From positions 61,443 through 125,442 of the forward strand of contig CAYJIG010000002.1 in the NCBI GenBank assembly GCA_964370165.1: DNA of 64,000 bases. The letters are read 5' to 3'. The translations under genes were made by a program, and so were the position numbers. Below, piece by piece: positions 1 through 8,884 of the stretch. How positions within the stretch are numbered: the first letter of the stretch is position 1; each line of letters opens with the position of its first letter. The notes beneath the pieces were generated by a model that saw only the letters and a list, made by a program, of their open reading frames with translations, did not search any database and was not told where the DNA came from. This stretch comes from JAAYCI01 sp964370165 (GTDB taxonomy: Bacteria; Bacillota; Clostridia; Oscillospirales; Ruminococcaceae).

Positions 1-1
1 A

Positions 2-547
2 AAAAAGCTGTGTGATAGCTTTGGTCTTGAAAAGAAAAAGAAGGTGGGTAAACTATCCAAAGGCATGATGAGCATGGTGACCATCGTGATTGCCATGGCA
101 AGCCGTGCACCCATCACTATTTTGGACGAGCCTGTGGCGGGGCTGGACGTTGTGGCGAGGGAGTCTTTTTACAGCCTGCTACTTCGGGAATATTCAGAAA
201 CAAATCGTACGTTTGTCATATCAACGCATATCATTGAAGAGGCAACAAAAGCACTGGAAAAAGTAATTATTATTGATAAAGGCAACATTATTGCAGACGA
301 AGATTTAGACAGCCTGCTGGCAAAGTTTTGTGTGGTGTCGGGCAAAGACGATGTGGTGGGTGAAGTGTGCAGTGGTATAGAAATAGTGCATACTGAAAGT
401 TTCGGACGCAGTAAATCTGTGTGTGTGCGTAAAAATGCACAAGACATGGCAGAGTGTGCAGGCGATGCCGATGTAGATATCTCACCTGTCAGCTTGCAGC
501 AAGTTTTTGTATACCTCAGTGGTGGAATAGAGGAGGTAACGCTGTGA
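2..547 (+). CDS. ABC transporter ATP-binding protein (5' end outside window)
   Basis: C-terminal half of an ABC ATPase; the reading frame is open from base 2, so the P-loop lies upstream of the window. Visible are a signature-like LSKGM, the Walker B segment ITILDEPVAGLD and the H-loop ISTHIIEEA, followed by a 70-residue tail. It would energise the two membrane proteins encoded next. Its stop overlaps the GTG start of the following gene (GTGA), so the two are translationally coupled. The family resembles small exporters of the BcrA/YtrB type that are often PadR- or GntR-controlled; the substrate cannot be told. Confidence 0.85.
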   Translation, partial: KKLCDSFGLEKKKKVGKLSKGMMSMVTIVIAMASRAPITILDEPVAGLDVVARESFYSLLLREYSETNRTFVISTHIIEEATKALEKVIIIDKGNIIADEDLDSLLAKFCVVSGKDDVVGEVCSGIEIVHTESFGRSKSVCVRKNAQDMAECAGDADVDISPVSLQQVFVYLSGGIEEVTL

Positions 548-1227
548 GTAGTGCAGTTATGAAAAACTTCAGACATGTTCTTTCGCCGTCTATGCAAATT
601 TATGGCATAGTTATACTTTCGGCGGCAGTATATAGCGTACTGATGAATATCGTTGGGTCGATAAGCACTCTTGATGCTTTGCAAAGCATGATAGGTATGG
701 TGGTTATATTTTCGATTATAAGCCTATTTGCAATCACCAGCAGTATGTATGTTGCATATTTTGCCTTGGCGCTTAGTTACGGCGGCACAAGAAAAGGCTT
801 TATAGGCGGAATGCAGGTGTGCAAACTAGTGATTAGCCTGATTGAAACTATTATAATTACGCTTGCAATATATATAATAGCGGCAGAAGGCATAGAATTA
901 CCTGTTTCAGTAATAGCTGTCGTTTTTGTGTCGACATGGCTTTTCATGGGTCAAGGCGAGGTTATGGGCGCATTAATCACACGATATGGTGGATTGTGGG
1001 GCACTATAAGCATTATTTTGACAATGCTTGCGTTTGGTGTAATTGGCGGAATTGTGGGATACTCTGCCGCCAGTGGTACATTACCTCAAGTGAACCTTAT
1101 CATAGAATGGTTTGTGGCAAATATTACCAGCGGATTGTGGCTGGCTAGTGGGATTATAGCTGTCATTTGTGTGGTGCAAGTGGTGCTGGTGAAGAAGATT
1201 CTTAGTAAATCTGCTGTGCGTATTTAA
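544..1227 (+). CDS. ABC-2 type transporter permease subunit
   Basis: A 227-residue hydrophobic protein with about six predicted membrane segments, separated by short loops such as SYGGTRKGFIGG, a feature of ABC-2 permeases of peptide or antibiotic exporters. The start is GTG at 544, chosen because GAGGAGG lies just upstream and the codon overlaps the stop of the ATPase gene; a longer frame from 454 runs through that gene and is rejected. It probably forms the membrane channel together with the next gene product. The substrate is unknown. Confidence 0.72.
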   Translation: MSSAVMKNFRHVLSPSMQIYGIVILSAAVYSVLMNIVGSISTLDALQSMIGMVVIFSIISLFAITSSMYVAYFALALSYGGTRKGFIGGMQVCKLVISLIETIIITLAIYIIAAEGIELPVSVIAVVFVSTWLFMGQGEVMGALITRYGGLWGTISIILTMLAFGVIGGIVGYSAASGTLPQVNLIIEWFVANITSGLWLASGIIAVICVVQVVLVKKILSKSAVRI

Positions 1228-1240
1228 TCGGGAGAGAAAA

Positions 1241-1972
1241 ATGAGAAAAATAATGAGCGAGTGGAATTCAGCTAAAAAAGAGATATGGATATTGCTGGTA
1301 ATTGTCTTTGCTGGCTGGGTAGTGGGCGAAATTATCACAGGGGTAGTCATGTACACAGATAAATATGCCGAGATGTTTTCTGTTGGTGGCATTACGGCGA
1401 TGACGGCAGCGCTAATAATAGTGCTGATAGTTTCAATTGTGCAAATGATGATAAGCTATGAATTGGCAATTTCTATGGGTCGAACCAGGCGTGAGTTTTT
1501 GCTGGGCATGAGTATATGCATAATGCTACAAACAATTATTATTGCGGCGTTTACCATTTTGGTATCTCATCTTGGACACGTAACAAAAGCGCTGCTTTAC
1601 CCAAACAGAGAATGGGCAAGTGATACGGAGTTTGTGGGGATTATCACGTTTGATGTTTTGAAAACATACTGGTGGGTTTTGGCGATATTAATTATTCTGC
1701 CACCGATACTGGGATGCACAGTGTGTGGGCTGATTAAGAGGTTTGGAAGTAAGGCGGCATGGTGTCTTTGGGCAGTGTATATGATATTTGTTCTTATAGC
1801 GCCAAATATAATCCGTATGCTGGACGACAGCCAGCAAGGTAGCTTTTTATGGCAAGCTTCTTATGTGCTAAGTCATATTCCGGCAGGTGCATATGTGGTG
1901 GTAGCTACAGGGGTGATATTGTCATTGTTCTTGTGGAACGTGAAATATCTACTAAAGGCTAGAGTGGGCTAG
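1241..1972 (+). CDS. second ABC-2 type permease-like membrane protein
   Basis: A 243-residue protein with about six membrane segments. It contains SMGRTRREFLLGMS, matching the SYGGTRKGFIGGMQ motif of the preceding permease, so the two are distant paralogues and likely form a heterodimeric channel. An RBS (GGAGAG) precedes the ATG by a few bases, and the gene begins 13 bases after the upstream stop. It is the last gene of the operon, followed by a hairpin terminator. Assignment rests on hydrophobicity, the shared motif and operon context, not on a diagnostic domain. Confidence 0.65.
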   Translation: MRKIMSEWNSAKKEIWILLVIVFAGWVVGEIITGVVMYTDKYAEMFSVGGITAMTAALIIVLIVSIVQMMISYELAISMGRTRREFLLGMSICIMLQTIIIAAFTILVSHLGHVTKALLYPNREWASDTEFVGIITFDVLKTYWWVLAILIILPPILGCTVCGLIKRFGSKAAWCLWAVYMIFVLIAPNIIRMLDDSQQGSFLWQASYVLSHIPAGAYVVVATGVILSLFLWNVKYLLKARVG

Positions 1973-1994
1973 ATTTAGTACAAAAAAATAATAT

Positions 1995-2029
1995 AAAAAA
2001 ATGAAACATGATTGTATGTTTCATTTTTT
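1995..2029 (+). terminator. intrinsic terminator after the ABC operon
   Basis: A 14-bp inverted repeat (1995-2008 and 2016-2029) with a six- to seven-base loop ends in a T run. It sits just past the permease stop and closes the ABC operon. Confidence 0.75.
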
Positions 2030-2047
2030 GTTTATAGTGTGTATAAT
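2019..2047 (+). promoter_or_regulatory. candidate sigma-A promoter for rsgA
   Basis: TTTCAT at 2019-2024 and TATAAT at 2042-2047 are separated by 17 bases, about 50 bases before rsgA. The -35 box overlaps the right arm of the preceding terminator and is imperfect. Confidence 0.45.
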
Positions 2048-2096
2048 AGAATAAACACGTGTATATGTGCGTAGTAAAATAGATAGAGGATAGAAA

Positions 2097-3164
2097 ATGA
2101 ACAACTTGGAGAAATATGGATTGTCCGACAGATTTAAAAACGAGTCTACGTTATATCCGGAGCTTTCACCGGCCAGAATAACAGCCCAGTATAAAGGCCT
2201 TTATGATATTATAACTGATAAAGGAGAAATGCACGCTGAAATTTCAGGAAAGATGAGATACGAGGCAAACGAGCTGACACAGTTTCCCGCTGTGGGAGAT
2301 TTTGTGATGGTGGAGATGGCCTCCGAAACCGGTAACGCAATTATTCACAATATACTTAGAAGAAAAAGTATGTTTTTACGGACAGCCGTGGGTGTGAGTG
2401 GTCAAGCGCAGGTGGTTGCTACAAATATTGATACTGTTTTTATATGCATGTCTTTAAATCAAAATTTCAACCTTAGCCGGATGGAAAGATATTTAAGTGT
2501 GGCGTGGGAAAGTGGGGCTGTTCCGGTGATACTGCTTACAAAGTCAGACTTGTGCGAGGATTTAGCTAAGGCAATAGCGCAAGTGGAGCAGATATCTAAT
2601 TTTTCCGATGTTATCGCCACGTCGATGTTTGATGATGACATAGAAGAAAAACTTGCAAAATATCTCGGACTGGGGACAACATCTGCGTTTATAGGCTCTT
2701 CAGGTGTGGGGAAATCCACCATAGTAAACAAGCTGATGAAAAAAGAAGTTATCGCCACAGCAAGTATAGGAAAATCGGACAAAGGACGGCACACAACAAC
2801 AAGCAGAGAGATGTTTTCCTTGCCGTTTGGAGGCGTGTTGATAGACACTCCGGGAATGCGTGAGCTTGGTGCGGAAAGCGCCGATGTATCAAAGACATTT
2901 AGTGATATAGAAGAGCTTGTCGAAATGTGCAAGTTTCAAGATTGCGGTCACACAAACGAGCCGGGATGCGCTATTTTACAGGCGCTGGAAGACGGCACAC
3001 TGGATAGCAGGCGCTTTAAGAACTATCAAAAACTAAAGAATGAATCATCCTATGTAGGCCTTAGCACAAAAGAAATAGAAACAAAAAAATGGGAACGGTT
3101 TGGCGGTATGAAAAATCTGCGTAAAATAGGGGATGAATACCGTAAAGAAAAATATAGGGGGTAG
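2097..3164 (+). CDS. rsgA: ribosome small subunit-dependent GTPase RsgA
   Basis: RsgA is a circularly permuted GTPase that checks late maturation of the 30S subunit. The 355-residue protein has the expected order: an N-terminal OB fold, G4-like TKSD near residue 148, the P-loop GSSGVGKST at about 200, G3 DTPGM at about 250, then the zinc site with C, C, H and C in CKFQDCGHTNEPGC. The start ATG follows GAGGA. It stands alone between a terminator and a small membrane protein gene, with its own likely promoter. G4 has Thr instead of the usual Asn, which is common in this family. Confidence 0.96.
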   Translation: MNNLEKYGLSDRFKNESTLYPELSPARITAQYKGLYDIITDKGEMHAEISGKMRYEANELTQFPAVGDFVMVEMASETGNAIIHNILRRKSMFLRTAVGVSGQAQVVATNIDTVFICMSLNQNFNLSRMERYLSVAWESGAVPVILLTKSDLCEDLAKAIAQVEQISNFSDVIATSMFDDDIEEKLAKYLGLGTTSAFIGSSGVGKSTIVNKLMKKEVIATASIGKSDKGRHTTTSREMFSLPFGGVLIDTPGMRELGAESADVSKTFSDIEELVEMCKFQDCGHTNEPGCAILQALEDGTLDSRRFKNYQKLKNESSYVGLSTKEIETKKWERFGGMKNLRKIGDEYRKEKYRG

Positions 3165-3234
3165 CAGGTAGTATATTATTGAAAATAATAGGATAATTTA
3201 ATATAGATTAATATTGTTCACAAAGGGAGTTTCA

Positions 3235-3669
3235 ATGAATGTATTAAGCATCACAATTTGGATTTTTGTTATTTTAGAATCGGCGAACGTTATAATTTTG
3301 TATTTTTTTCCTAGATTTACATTTGGAAACGGTGTTGCTGTGTTTAATGAGTATTTTAATACTCAAAAAAATGAAAGCAGTGGATTGTTTGTAAAATATC
3401 TTGTAAATTGGGTGGCGGGAACTAAGCTTGTTTTTATCGCGCTTTTACTTGTTATGTTGTTTTGGGGCAATGACGTGATAAAAATACACTCACTTACGTT
3501 TATGTGTGTGGCTATATCTTCCTACTATTTTAGGCTACACCCAATAATTAAAAAGCTTGATAAAAACGGTGAGATCACTCCTAAAGGGTATTCAAAAATA
3601 CTACTAATAATGATTACTGGCATTATTACGTTGTTTATATTGACGATTATTATGTATCATCTAATGTAG
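3235..3669 (+). CDS. small membrane protein of unknown function
   Basis: A 144-residue protein with four predicted membrane helices: roughly residues 4-22, 55-75, 80-100 and 120-142. The ATG at 3235 is preferred over an in-frame TTG at 3214 because AAAGGGAG lies six bases before it. I recognise no family. It follows rsgA by 70 bases on the same strand and may be cotranscribed; a bidirectional terminator lies right after the stop. The short basic loop between helices 3 and 4 (HPIIKKLDKNGE) probably faces the cytoplasm. Confidence 0.6.
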   Translation: MNVLSITIWIFVILESANVIILYFFPRFTFGNGVAVFNEYFNTQKNESSGLFVKYLVNWVAGTKLVFIALLLVMLFWGNDVIKIHSLTFMCVAISSYYFRLHPIIKKLDKNGEITPKGYSKILLIMITGIITLFILTIIMYHLM

Positions 3670-3680
3670 ATTATGCGTAT

Positions 3681-3718
3681 AAAAAAAGACACTATCAAAA
3701 TCGATAGTGTCTTTTTTT
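3681..3718. terminator. bidirectional terminator between convergent genes
   Basis: A perfect 16-bp stem (3681-3696 with 3703-3718) and a six-base loop, with an A run on one side and a T run on the other, so it can stop transcription from both the small membrane gene and the reductase gene. Confidence 0.85.
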
Positions 3719-3723
3719 GTTGG

Positions 3724-5361
3724 TTAGATGGAAGTAAGAATATCCGTCACCTCAGAAATGTTTTTCTTGCCAAAATGCACATGCTCGTCGTTTATAATCA
3801 TGCACGGCACACTCATTACCTGGTACTTAGACTTAAAATCAGGGTAGTGCATCAAGTCTATCATTTCAGCTTCGACTAGAGGATTTAAGCTGGCGGCACG
3901 CTGGGTGGCCATAACTACTTCGGGGCACATGGTGCAGGAAAGCGAGATTAGAACCTTTATATTAAGTGGTTTTTGGATTTTTTCAAGTGTTTCTTTTATC
4001 TCCGGAGCTATGGCTTGGCCGGGACCTGCTACGTTGTACATGGCAACTACAAAAGAGTTTATCTCGTGGCCACCCGGCACACCGTGGAACTGGATACCGC
4101 TACTGTTTTTGGAAGCGTCACAAACCTCGATGGAAGGCAGTAGCCTGTCGCCTGCGTCTGCCACATCCGCCTTTTCCCATATAATTTTATCGCTTAGATC
4201 TTCAATCTCGGATATAAACCCGGAAATTTCGCCGGAAAGTGGAGAATCGTCAAGCCAAGACTTTAAAACAACATTGTTTTCAAACTTGGCAAAAATAGTT
4301 TGTAGCTGCCCTTTGATTTCACTGTCTAAAAATCCACCACTTTCAACAGGTGCGCTTTCGGCAGGTTTTTCAGGACGTTTATACGTGTTTTGTGCAAGTT
4401 CGGGAATGTCTAGTTTTGTGTGTAGTTCAGACACATCTTTTTCTAAAGAAGTAGCGGCCACGGCACCGTCTGAAACAGCAGTCACGACTTGACGCAATTT
4501 CTTCACACACACATCGCCTGCGGCATATACACCACTGACATTGGTTTTTTGATTCTTGTCAGTAAGAATATATCCGCCGTCGTCTTTTTCAACTAAAGGA
4601 GAAATCCATTTTGTGTTTGGCACGTAACCTGCAAAAACAAACACACCAAAACTCTCGCCGTCTTTTGCGTTAAAGCTCCATTCTTCGCCAGTTTCACGGT
4701 TTTTAAAACGTGCCGACTGCAGCTTGCCTTCGCCGGCAGCCTCCACAATTTCGGTGTTGAAATGCACAGTTATCTTATCATTTGTCTTTACTTGATCAGC
4801 AACGGTCTTAGCGCACGAAAAGTCACCTTCACGTACAATCATGGTAACTTGCCTAGCATATTTTGTAAGGAAAATGCCCTCTTCCACTGCGGCAAATCCG
4901 CCACCGATGACAAACAAGTCCATTCCTGTGAAAAACTCACCATCGCATGTGGCACAATATGCAACGCCTCGGCCTTGGAATTCTTTTTCGCCCTTAAAGC
5001 CCAGCTTTCGTGGGTTGGCGCCCGGAGCTAATATAACACCCAGTGTTTTAAAATCACCTTTTGTGGTGTGCAAAGTTTTAATGTCAGCCACAAGATCCAT
5101 GTCCATCACCTCGGCCAAAAGAAACTCTGCGCCAAACGCTTCGGCCTGCTTGCGCATTTCCTCGGTAAGTGCTTTGCCGTCGGTTTCAATCACACCGGGA
5201 TAATTAACCACCTCGGAAGTAATGGTGATTTGTCCGCCTATTTTTTCTTTTTCCAGCACCAATACACGATAATGTGCCCGTGCCATATAAATGGCCGCAG
5301 ATAATCCTGCCGGCCCGGCACCTACTACCACTAAATCATACAAGTTTTTTGTGTCTTTCAT
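3724..5361 (-). CDS. thioredoxin reductase-like flavoprotein fused to AhpF-type thioredoxin folds
   Basis: A 545-residue fusion. Residues 1-315 are a thioredoxin reductase: FAD site GAGPAGLS (14-21), redox pair C136-A-T-C139, the NADPH site GGGFAAVEE and the second FAD motif GVYAAGDV. After a Pro/Ala linker, residues 345-545 look like the tandem thioredoxin folds at the N-terminus of AhpF, with C476-T-M-C479 and the cis-Pro segment SVPC. In AhpF these folds precede the flavoprotein; here they follow it. NADPH electrons would thus pass internally from C136/C139 to C476/C479 and on to a peroxidase or other disulfide partner. No ahpC is nearby. GGAGG precedes the ATG, and a strong promoter lies upstream. 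Confidence 0.88.
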   Translation of the reverse strand: MKDTKNLYDLVVVGAGPAGLSAAIYMARAHYRVLVLEKEKIGGQITITSEVVNYPGVIETDGKALTEEMRKQAEAFGAEFLLAEVMDMDLVADIKTLHTTKGDFKTLGVILAPGANPRKLGFKGEKEFQGRGVAYCATCDGEFFTGMDLFVIGGGFAAVEEGIFLTKYARQVTMIVREGDFSCAKTVADQVKTNDKITVHFNTEIVEAAGEGKLQSARFKNRETGEEWSFNAKDGESFGVFVFAGYVPNTKWISPLVEKDDGGYILTDKNQKTNVSGVYAAGDVCVKKLRQVVTAVSDGAVAATSLEKDVSELHTKLDIPELAQNTYKRPEKPAESAPVESGGFLDSEIKGQLQTIFAKFENNVVLKSWLDDSPLSGEISGFISEIEDLSDKIIWEKADVADAGDRLLPSIEVCDASKNSSGIQFHGVPGGHEINSFVVAMYNVAGPGQAIAPEIKETLEKIQKPLNIKVLISLSCTMCPEVVMATQRAASLNPLVEAEMIDLMHYPDFKSKYQVMSVPCMIINDEHVHFGKKNISEVTDILTSI

Positions 5362-5430
5362 GATAATCCTCCATTCAATATACGTGATATTTGCGAGCTG
5401 TAGAGATTAATTATTAATTTATTATATAGT

Positions 5431-5459
5431 ATAATAACACGTTGATGTTCAATTGTCAA
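5431..5459 (-). promoter_or_regulatory. sigma-A promoter of the reductase fusion gene
   Basis: On the minus strand a consensus TTGACA (5454-5459) and TATTAT (5431-5436) are 17 bases apart, 70 bases before the start codon. The rest of the 286-base gap is AT-rich with no further gene. Confidence 0.65.
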
Positions 5460-5561
5460 CAAAATGCACTCTTTAAGTATAAATTATATATACGTTGATA
5501 CGACAAAAATATAAAATAATAAAAATAGTAATTGTTATCAAATATGTGAACAGAAAATACC

Positions 5562-5591
5562 TTGTGTCATGTATTGATAGTGTGATACAAT
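5562..5591 (+). promoter_or_regulatory. candidate promoter for the FkbM-type gene
   Basis: TTGTGT at 5562-5567 and TACAAT at 5586-5591, 18 bases apart, lie 56 bases before the ATG of the methyltransferase gene. Confidence 0.45.
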
Positions 5592-5647
5592 GAATTTATA
5601 TGCAATAGGATATATAGACTGGGAATTCACTCAAGCGAGGAAATGTG

Positions 5648-7117
5648 ATGAAAAATGTTATTTTATACATCAATGTGGACCAGCCAAGGCCCAATCAGCG
5701 TGTTATGATGTGGGTATATCTGCTTTCAAATATGGAAAAATTGGGGTATTGGCATGCGCAAGAAATATGGGTGAACGGAGAAATTGAGTCCAAGCATTCT
5801 CTGGGTATACCGCTGAAAAATCCGCATGAAGTAACGCAAGATATAAGCGATATTTATATTCTTGATGATGCGAGCGGTAAAAGCAGGGAATACTTGCAGG
5901 AAAAATACAACATTCCGGAAGATAAATGTAAGCCTGTTGGTGCGTCATTTTCGGCGATAGCGGAAATGATGATGCAAAAATATGAAAAAGATGAAGACAA
6001 GCAAGAAATATTACAGCATATAGCAAAAAATGGCGTAGGGGTATTTAACTACTCCTTCGTTAAAAAACATCAGAAGGCTACATATCATATGGTGTTTGAC
6101 GTGAAAGAAAAAATGTACTACACAGAGCGTAACGGAAAACGGATGTATTTCCCAAAAAGCTATTCTGTAGAGCAGGCGGTGGCGTGCTATGCCAACATTG
6201 CAATAGAACAAGACGAGAAATCACCACACAGGTATATTCCCGATGGTTCGCATTTCGCGGTGCAGCCGGGCGATACCATTATTGATGCCGGCGTGGCAGA
6301 AGGTTTCTTTGTATTGGATGTTATCGATATTATCAAAAAAGCTTACTTGATTGAGCCCGGTGAAGGCTGGATAGAAGCGCTTAAACTTACGTTTAGGGAC
6401 TATCAAGATAAAGTAGTGATAATGAAAGAGTTTTTGACAGATGATCCCAAAAAAGGTGTCATGCTAAATGATTTTATTGGTGAGAAAATAGATCTTATTA
6501 AGATAGATATCGATGGGCCTGATGTGTATACACTGTTGGCGGGAGATGAACTGCTGAAAAAGCATCATCCAAAGGTATTAGCGTGTACGTATCACAATGT
6601 CAGAGATGAAGAAAAAATAGGCAAGTTTTTGCGGTCTTTAGGATATGAAACCGAAGTGTCAGACGGGTATATGTGGTATCCGTTTAACCATGAAGAAATT
6701 GGGCCAAATCTAGTACGTGGTGTAATACGTGGGCATGTGCCTGAAGCCGGAGAATTAGAGCTAGCGCCAATATCTATTGAAAAGAAGGACAAAGAGTATT
6801 TATACTTTTTTGATGTCGCGGAGACTCCACCCAGCATAGAGCGTGTGGTGAATAAATGGATTGACGACTTTTATGATGATGAGAATGCTGAACTGCTTTT
6901 ATATTTCACACAAGACGGATTGCCGTTTATTGAAATGCTACTGGAGCAACTGAAAGAAAGCACGGCGAAATGCTCGATAAATTTATATATGGGAAATGAC
7001 AGCGATGAAGTAAGAGTGTTTCAGCATGTGGACTACTACATTGAAACAAATAGTAAAAAAGATGAATGGTATAAGGCATTGGCAAAACGATGTGATGTTA
7101 AAGTAATATCAATTTAA
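5648..7117 (+). CDS. FkbM-type SAM-dependent methyltransferase with large flanking domains
   Basis: A 489-residue protein. The middle (about 205-350) is a class I methyltransferase of FkbM type: DTIIDAGVAEGFF is the SAM-binding loop, YLIEPGEGW the acidic end of strand 2, and LIKIDIDGPD the FkbM hallmark after strand 4. Such enzymes O-methylate sugars or polyketides. The first 200 and last 120 residues are not recognised; the tail looks like an alpha/beta fold and resembles no domain I can name. The ATG at 5648 is chosen over the adjacent GTG because of spacing to GAGG. The gene is monocistronic, between its own promoter and a terminator. Confidence 0.72.
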   Translation: MKNVILYINVDQPRPNQRVMMWVYLLSNMEKLGYWHAQEIWVNGEIESKHSLGIPLKNPHEVTQDISDIYILDDASGKSREYLQEKYNIPEDKCKPVGASFSAIAEMMMQKYEKDEDKQEILQHIAKNGVGVFNYSFVKKHQKATYHMVFDVKEKMYYTERNGKRMYFPKSYSVEQAVACYANIAIEQDEKSPHRYIPDGSHFAVQPGDTIIDAGVAEGFFVLDVIDIIKKAYLIEPGEGWIEALKLTFRDYQDKVVIMKEFLTDDPKKGVMLNDFIGEKIDLIKIDIDGPDVYTLLAGDELLKKHHPKVLACTYHNVRDEEKIGKFLRSLGYETEVSDGYMWYPFNHEEIGPNLVRGVIRGHVPEAGELELAPISIEKKDKEYLYFFDVAETPPSIERVVNKWIDDFYDDENAELLLYFTQDGLPFIEMLLEQLKESTAKCSINLYMGNDSDEVRVFQHVDYYIETNSKKDEWYKALAKRCDVKVISI

Positions 7118-7121
7118 AAAT

Positions 7122-7171
7122 AAAAAAATGCTATTTTTCAAAGCCTAAAGGCAGAGAAATAGCATTTTTTT
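7122..7171. terminator. terminator between the methyltransferase and padR genes
   Basis: An AAAAAAATGCTATTT arm pairs with GAAATAGCATTTTTTT across a 15-20 base loop region. Runs of A and T on both sides allow it to serve both convergent genes. Confidence 0.75.
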
Positions 7172-7201
7172 GTGTCTACTTAAATTATAACGAAATATAG
7201 G

Positions 7202-7504
7202 TTATAATTCGGTTTTAAGTTCGTTGATTTTTTCTTGCGCTTTTATTAAAGTTTCTATCCCTTTGTCAGTGATGGAATAATATTTACGTGTTTTTCCATT
7301 CACCAAAACAGGCTCCATGCAAAGAAGACCATCTTTTTCAAGGTTGTGAAATATTGGGTACAAGGTACCGGCGCTGATAGTATATCCATGGCGTTTTAGC
7401 TCTTCTATCATCCACGAGCCGTATATAGGCTCTTTTTTTGCGTGATGTAAAATATGCACCTGAATAAAGGCTAAAAAAAGTTTTCTGAGCACATTGTCTT
7501 GCAT
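7202..7504 (-). CDS. PadR family transcriptional regulator
   Basis: A 100-residue winged-helix protein with the PadR pattern: PIYGSWMIEELKRHGYTISAG for the recognition helices, then GTLYPIFHNLEKDGLL and a wing with RKYYSITDKG. PadR proteins repress transporter or detoxification genes and are released by small ligands. It is divergent from an MFS gene and the shared 114-base gap carries a periodic CGATAC repeat, so it most likely controls both itself and the transporter. GGAGG lies before the ATG. Confidence 0.92.
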   Translation of the reverse strand: MQDNVLRKLFLAFIQVHILHHAKKEPIYGSWMIEELKRHGYTISAGTLYPIFHNLEKDGLLCMEPVLVNGKTRKYYSITDKGIETLIKAQEKINELKTEL

Positions 7505-7525
7505 ATTACAGCCTCCTATGTTACA

Positions 7526-7568
7526 ATATCGAAAACCGATACAGAAATTCGATACAGAAGTTCGATAT
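7526..7568. promoter_or_regulatory. candidate PadR operator array
   Basis: The 10-bp sequence CGATACAGAA occurs at 7537-7546 and again at 7550-7559, exactly 13 bases on; a third half site CGATAT is at 7563-7568, another 13 bases on, and an inverted ATATCG is at 7526-7531. The array sits between the divergent padR and MFS genes. Confidence 0.5.
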
Positions 7569-7618
7569 AAAAATTATAACAGATGGAAATATTTAGGTCA
7601 AGATATTTTGGAGGAAAG

Positions 7619-8875
7619 ATGGATAGTAATAGCAGAAAAATAATGTTGAAAGACAGGCAAGTAAGAAAATTTTACATGTATGGTTTTTTGAAGAACCTCA
7701 CGTTTTTTAAGCCGTATTTGATTGTGTTTTTAATGCAGCAAGGCTTGTCTTTGCTCGAGATAGGCGTACTTATATCTATAAGGGAGATAATAATAAATGT
7801 TTTTGAAGTACCGTCGGGGATGATTGCTGACTATTTTGGGCGCAAAAAGGAATTGTATTTATGCTTTTCTTTTTACATTGCGTCGTTTGCGGTGTTCTTT
7901 TTCGCGTCGTCGTTTACGGTGGCAGCTGTGGGAATGTCGCTATTTGGGTTGGGTGAAGCATTTAGGTCCGGCACACATAAGGCGATGATTTACACATATA
8001 TTGATAAAAAGTCGTGGCAAAGCGAGAAAACTTTTTTGTATGGGAGGATTCGATCGTTTTCACTTATTGGAAGCGCAGTAGGATCGTTTGTGGGCATAAT
8101 ATTAATGCTACTTGCTCCAAATATTGCGTATGTGTTTTTGTTTTCAATGCTGCCGTATGTAGTGGATTTTTTGCTTATAATGAGTTATCCGAAGTTTCTA
8201 GACATCAGCGATAGAAAAGAAAATGAAAGCCTTGGTCAAATGATAGTTTCGTTTGTTAAATGTTTGTTTAAGAGCTCGTCACTTAGACGAATATTATGGG
8301 AAGATGGGCTTGTGGAGGCGACTGTATCTTACACAAAAGATATTGTGCAGCCTATTTTACAAACTATTGTGATAGGCATGGGCATTACGGTTTTTGCATT
8401 TTTGAGCGGTGAAGATAATCTTTACATAATACTTGGGATTTTGCATATGGTATGTAATCTTATGGGGGCGGTTGCCTCAAGAAAAGCATATATCATTAAA
8501 GGTAGCAATATCAAACGCATAAACGGCATACATGTGGCTTTGGCTGTTGTTTTGGGTATGCTTGGGATATGGGCGCAAAATGCATGGATGGTGTGTATAT
8601 TATACGTTTTTATTTATGTTTTACACAGCGCTCGCAAGCCAATGTTTGTAGAGGAGCTGGATGCGAACATACAAAAGTCTCAAAGGGCGACCACGCTAAG
8701 TGTGGCATCGCAACTTAAATCGTTGATACTTATTGTGTTTGCGCCGTTGTTTGGCTTTTTGGTGGAACATGTGGGTTTTGAGGGTGTGACGCTTTCGTTG
8801 GCGGGACTATTAATGATTGCGCTGCCTTTTGTGGGATTGCGCAAATGTGTAAAATCCGATGTGCATAAAGAATAG
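7619..8875 (+). CDS. MFS family transporter
   Basis: A 418-residue major facilitator with about 12 membrane helices. The loop between helices 2 and 3 carries the motif-A sequence GMIADYFGRKKE. The start at ATG 7619 is chosen because GGAGG lies five bases upstream; an in-frame ATG at 7583 has no RBS. It resembles drug-efflux members, and divergence from padR fits a repressed efflux pump, but the substrate is unknown. The gene ends near a hairpin that mainly serves the opposing gene. Confidence 0.85.
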   Translation: MDSNSRKIMLKDRQVRKFYMYGFLKNLTFFKPYLIVFLMQQGLSLLEIGVLISIREIIINVFEVPSGMIADYFGRKKELYLCFSFYIASFAVFFFASSFTVAAVGMSLFGLGEAFRSGTHKAMIYTYIDKKSWQSEKTFLYGRIRSFSLIGSAVGSFVGIILMLLAPNIAYVFLFSMLPYVVDFLLIMSYPKFLDISDRKENESLGQMIVSFVKCLFKSSSLRRILWEDGLVEATVSYTKDIVQPILQTIVIGMGITVFAFLSGEDNLYIILGILHMVCNLMGAVASRKAYIIKGSNIKRINGIHVALAVVLGMLGIWAQNAWMVCILYVFIYVLHSARKPMFVEELDANIQKSQRATTLSVASQLKSLILIVFAPLFGFLVEHVGFEGVTLSLAGLLMIALPFVGLRKCVKSDVHKE

Positions 8876-8884
8876 CACTAAAAA

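Noticed and set aside
454..543. Longer N-terminus for the first permease
   Set aside because: It would run 90 bases inside the ATPase gene with a Cys/Arg-rich, unlikely sequence; GTG 544 has a strong RBS.
3905..4492. 195-codon frame opposite the reductase fusion gene
   Set aside because: Antisense shadow of a conserved flavoprotein; no RBS or recognisable domain.
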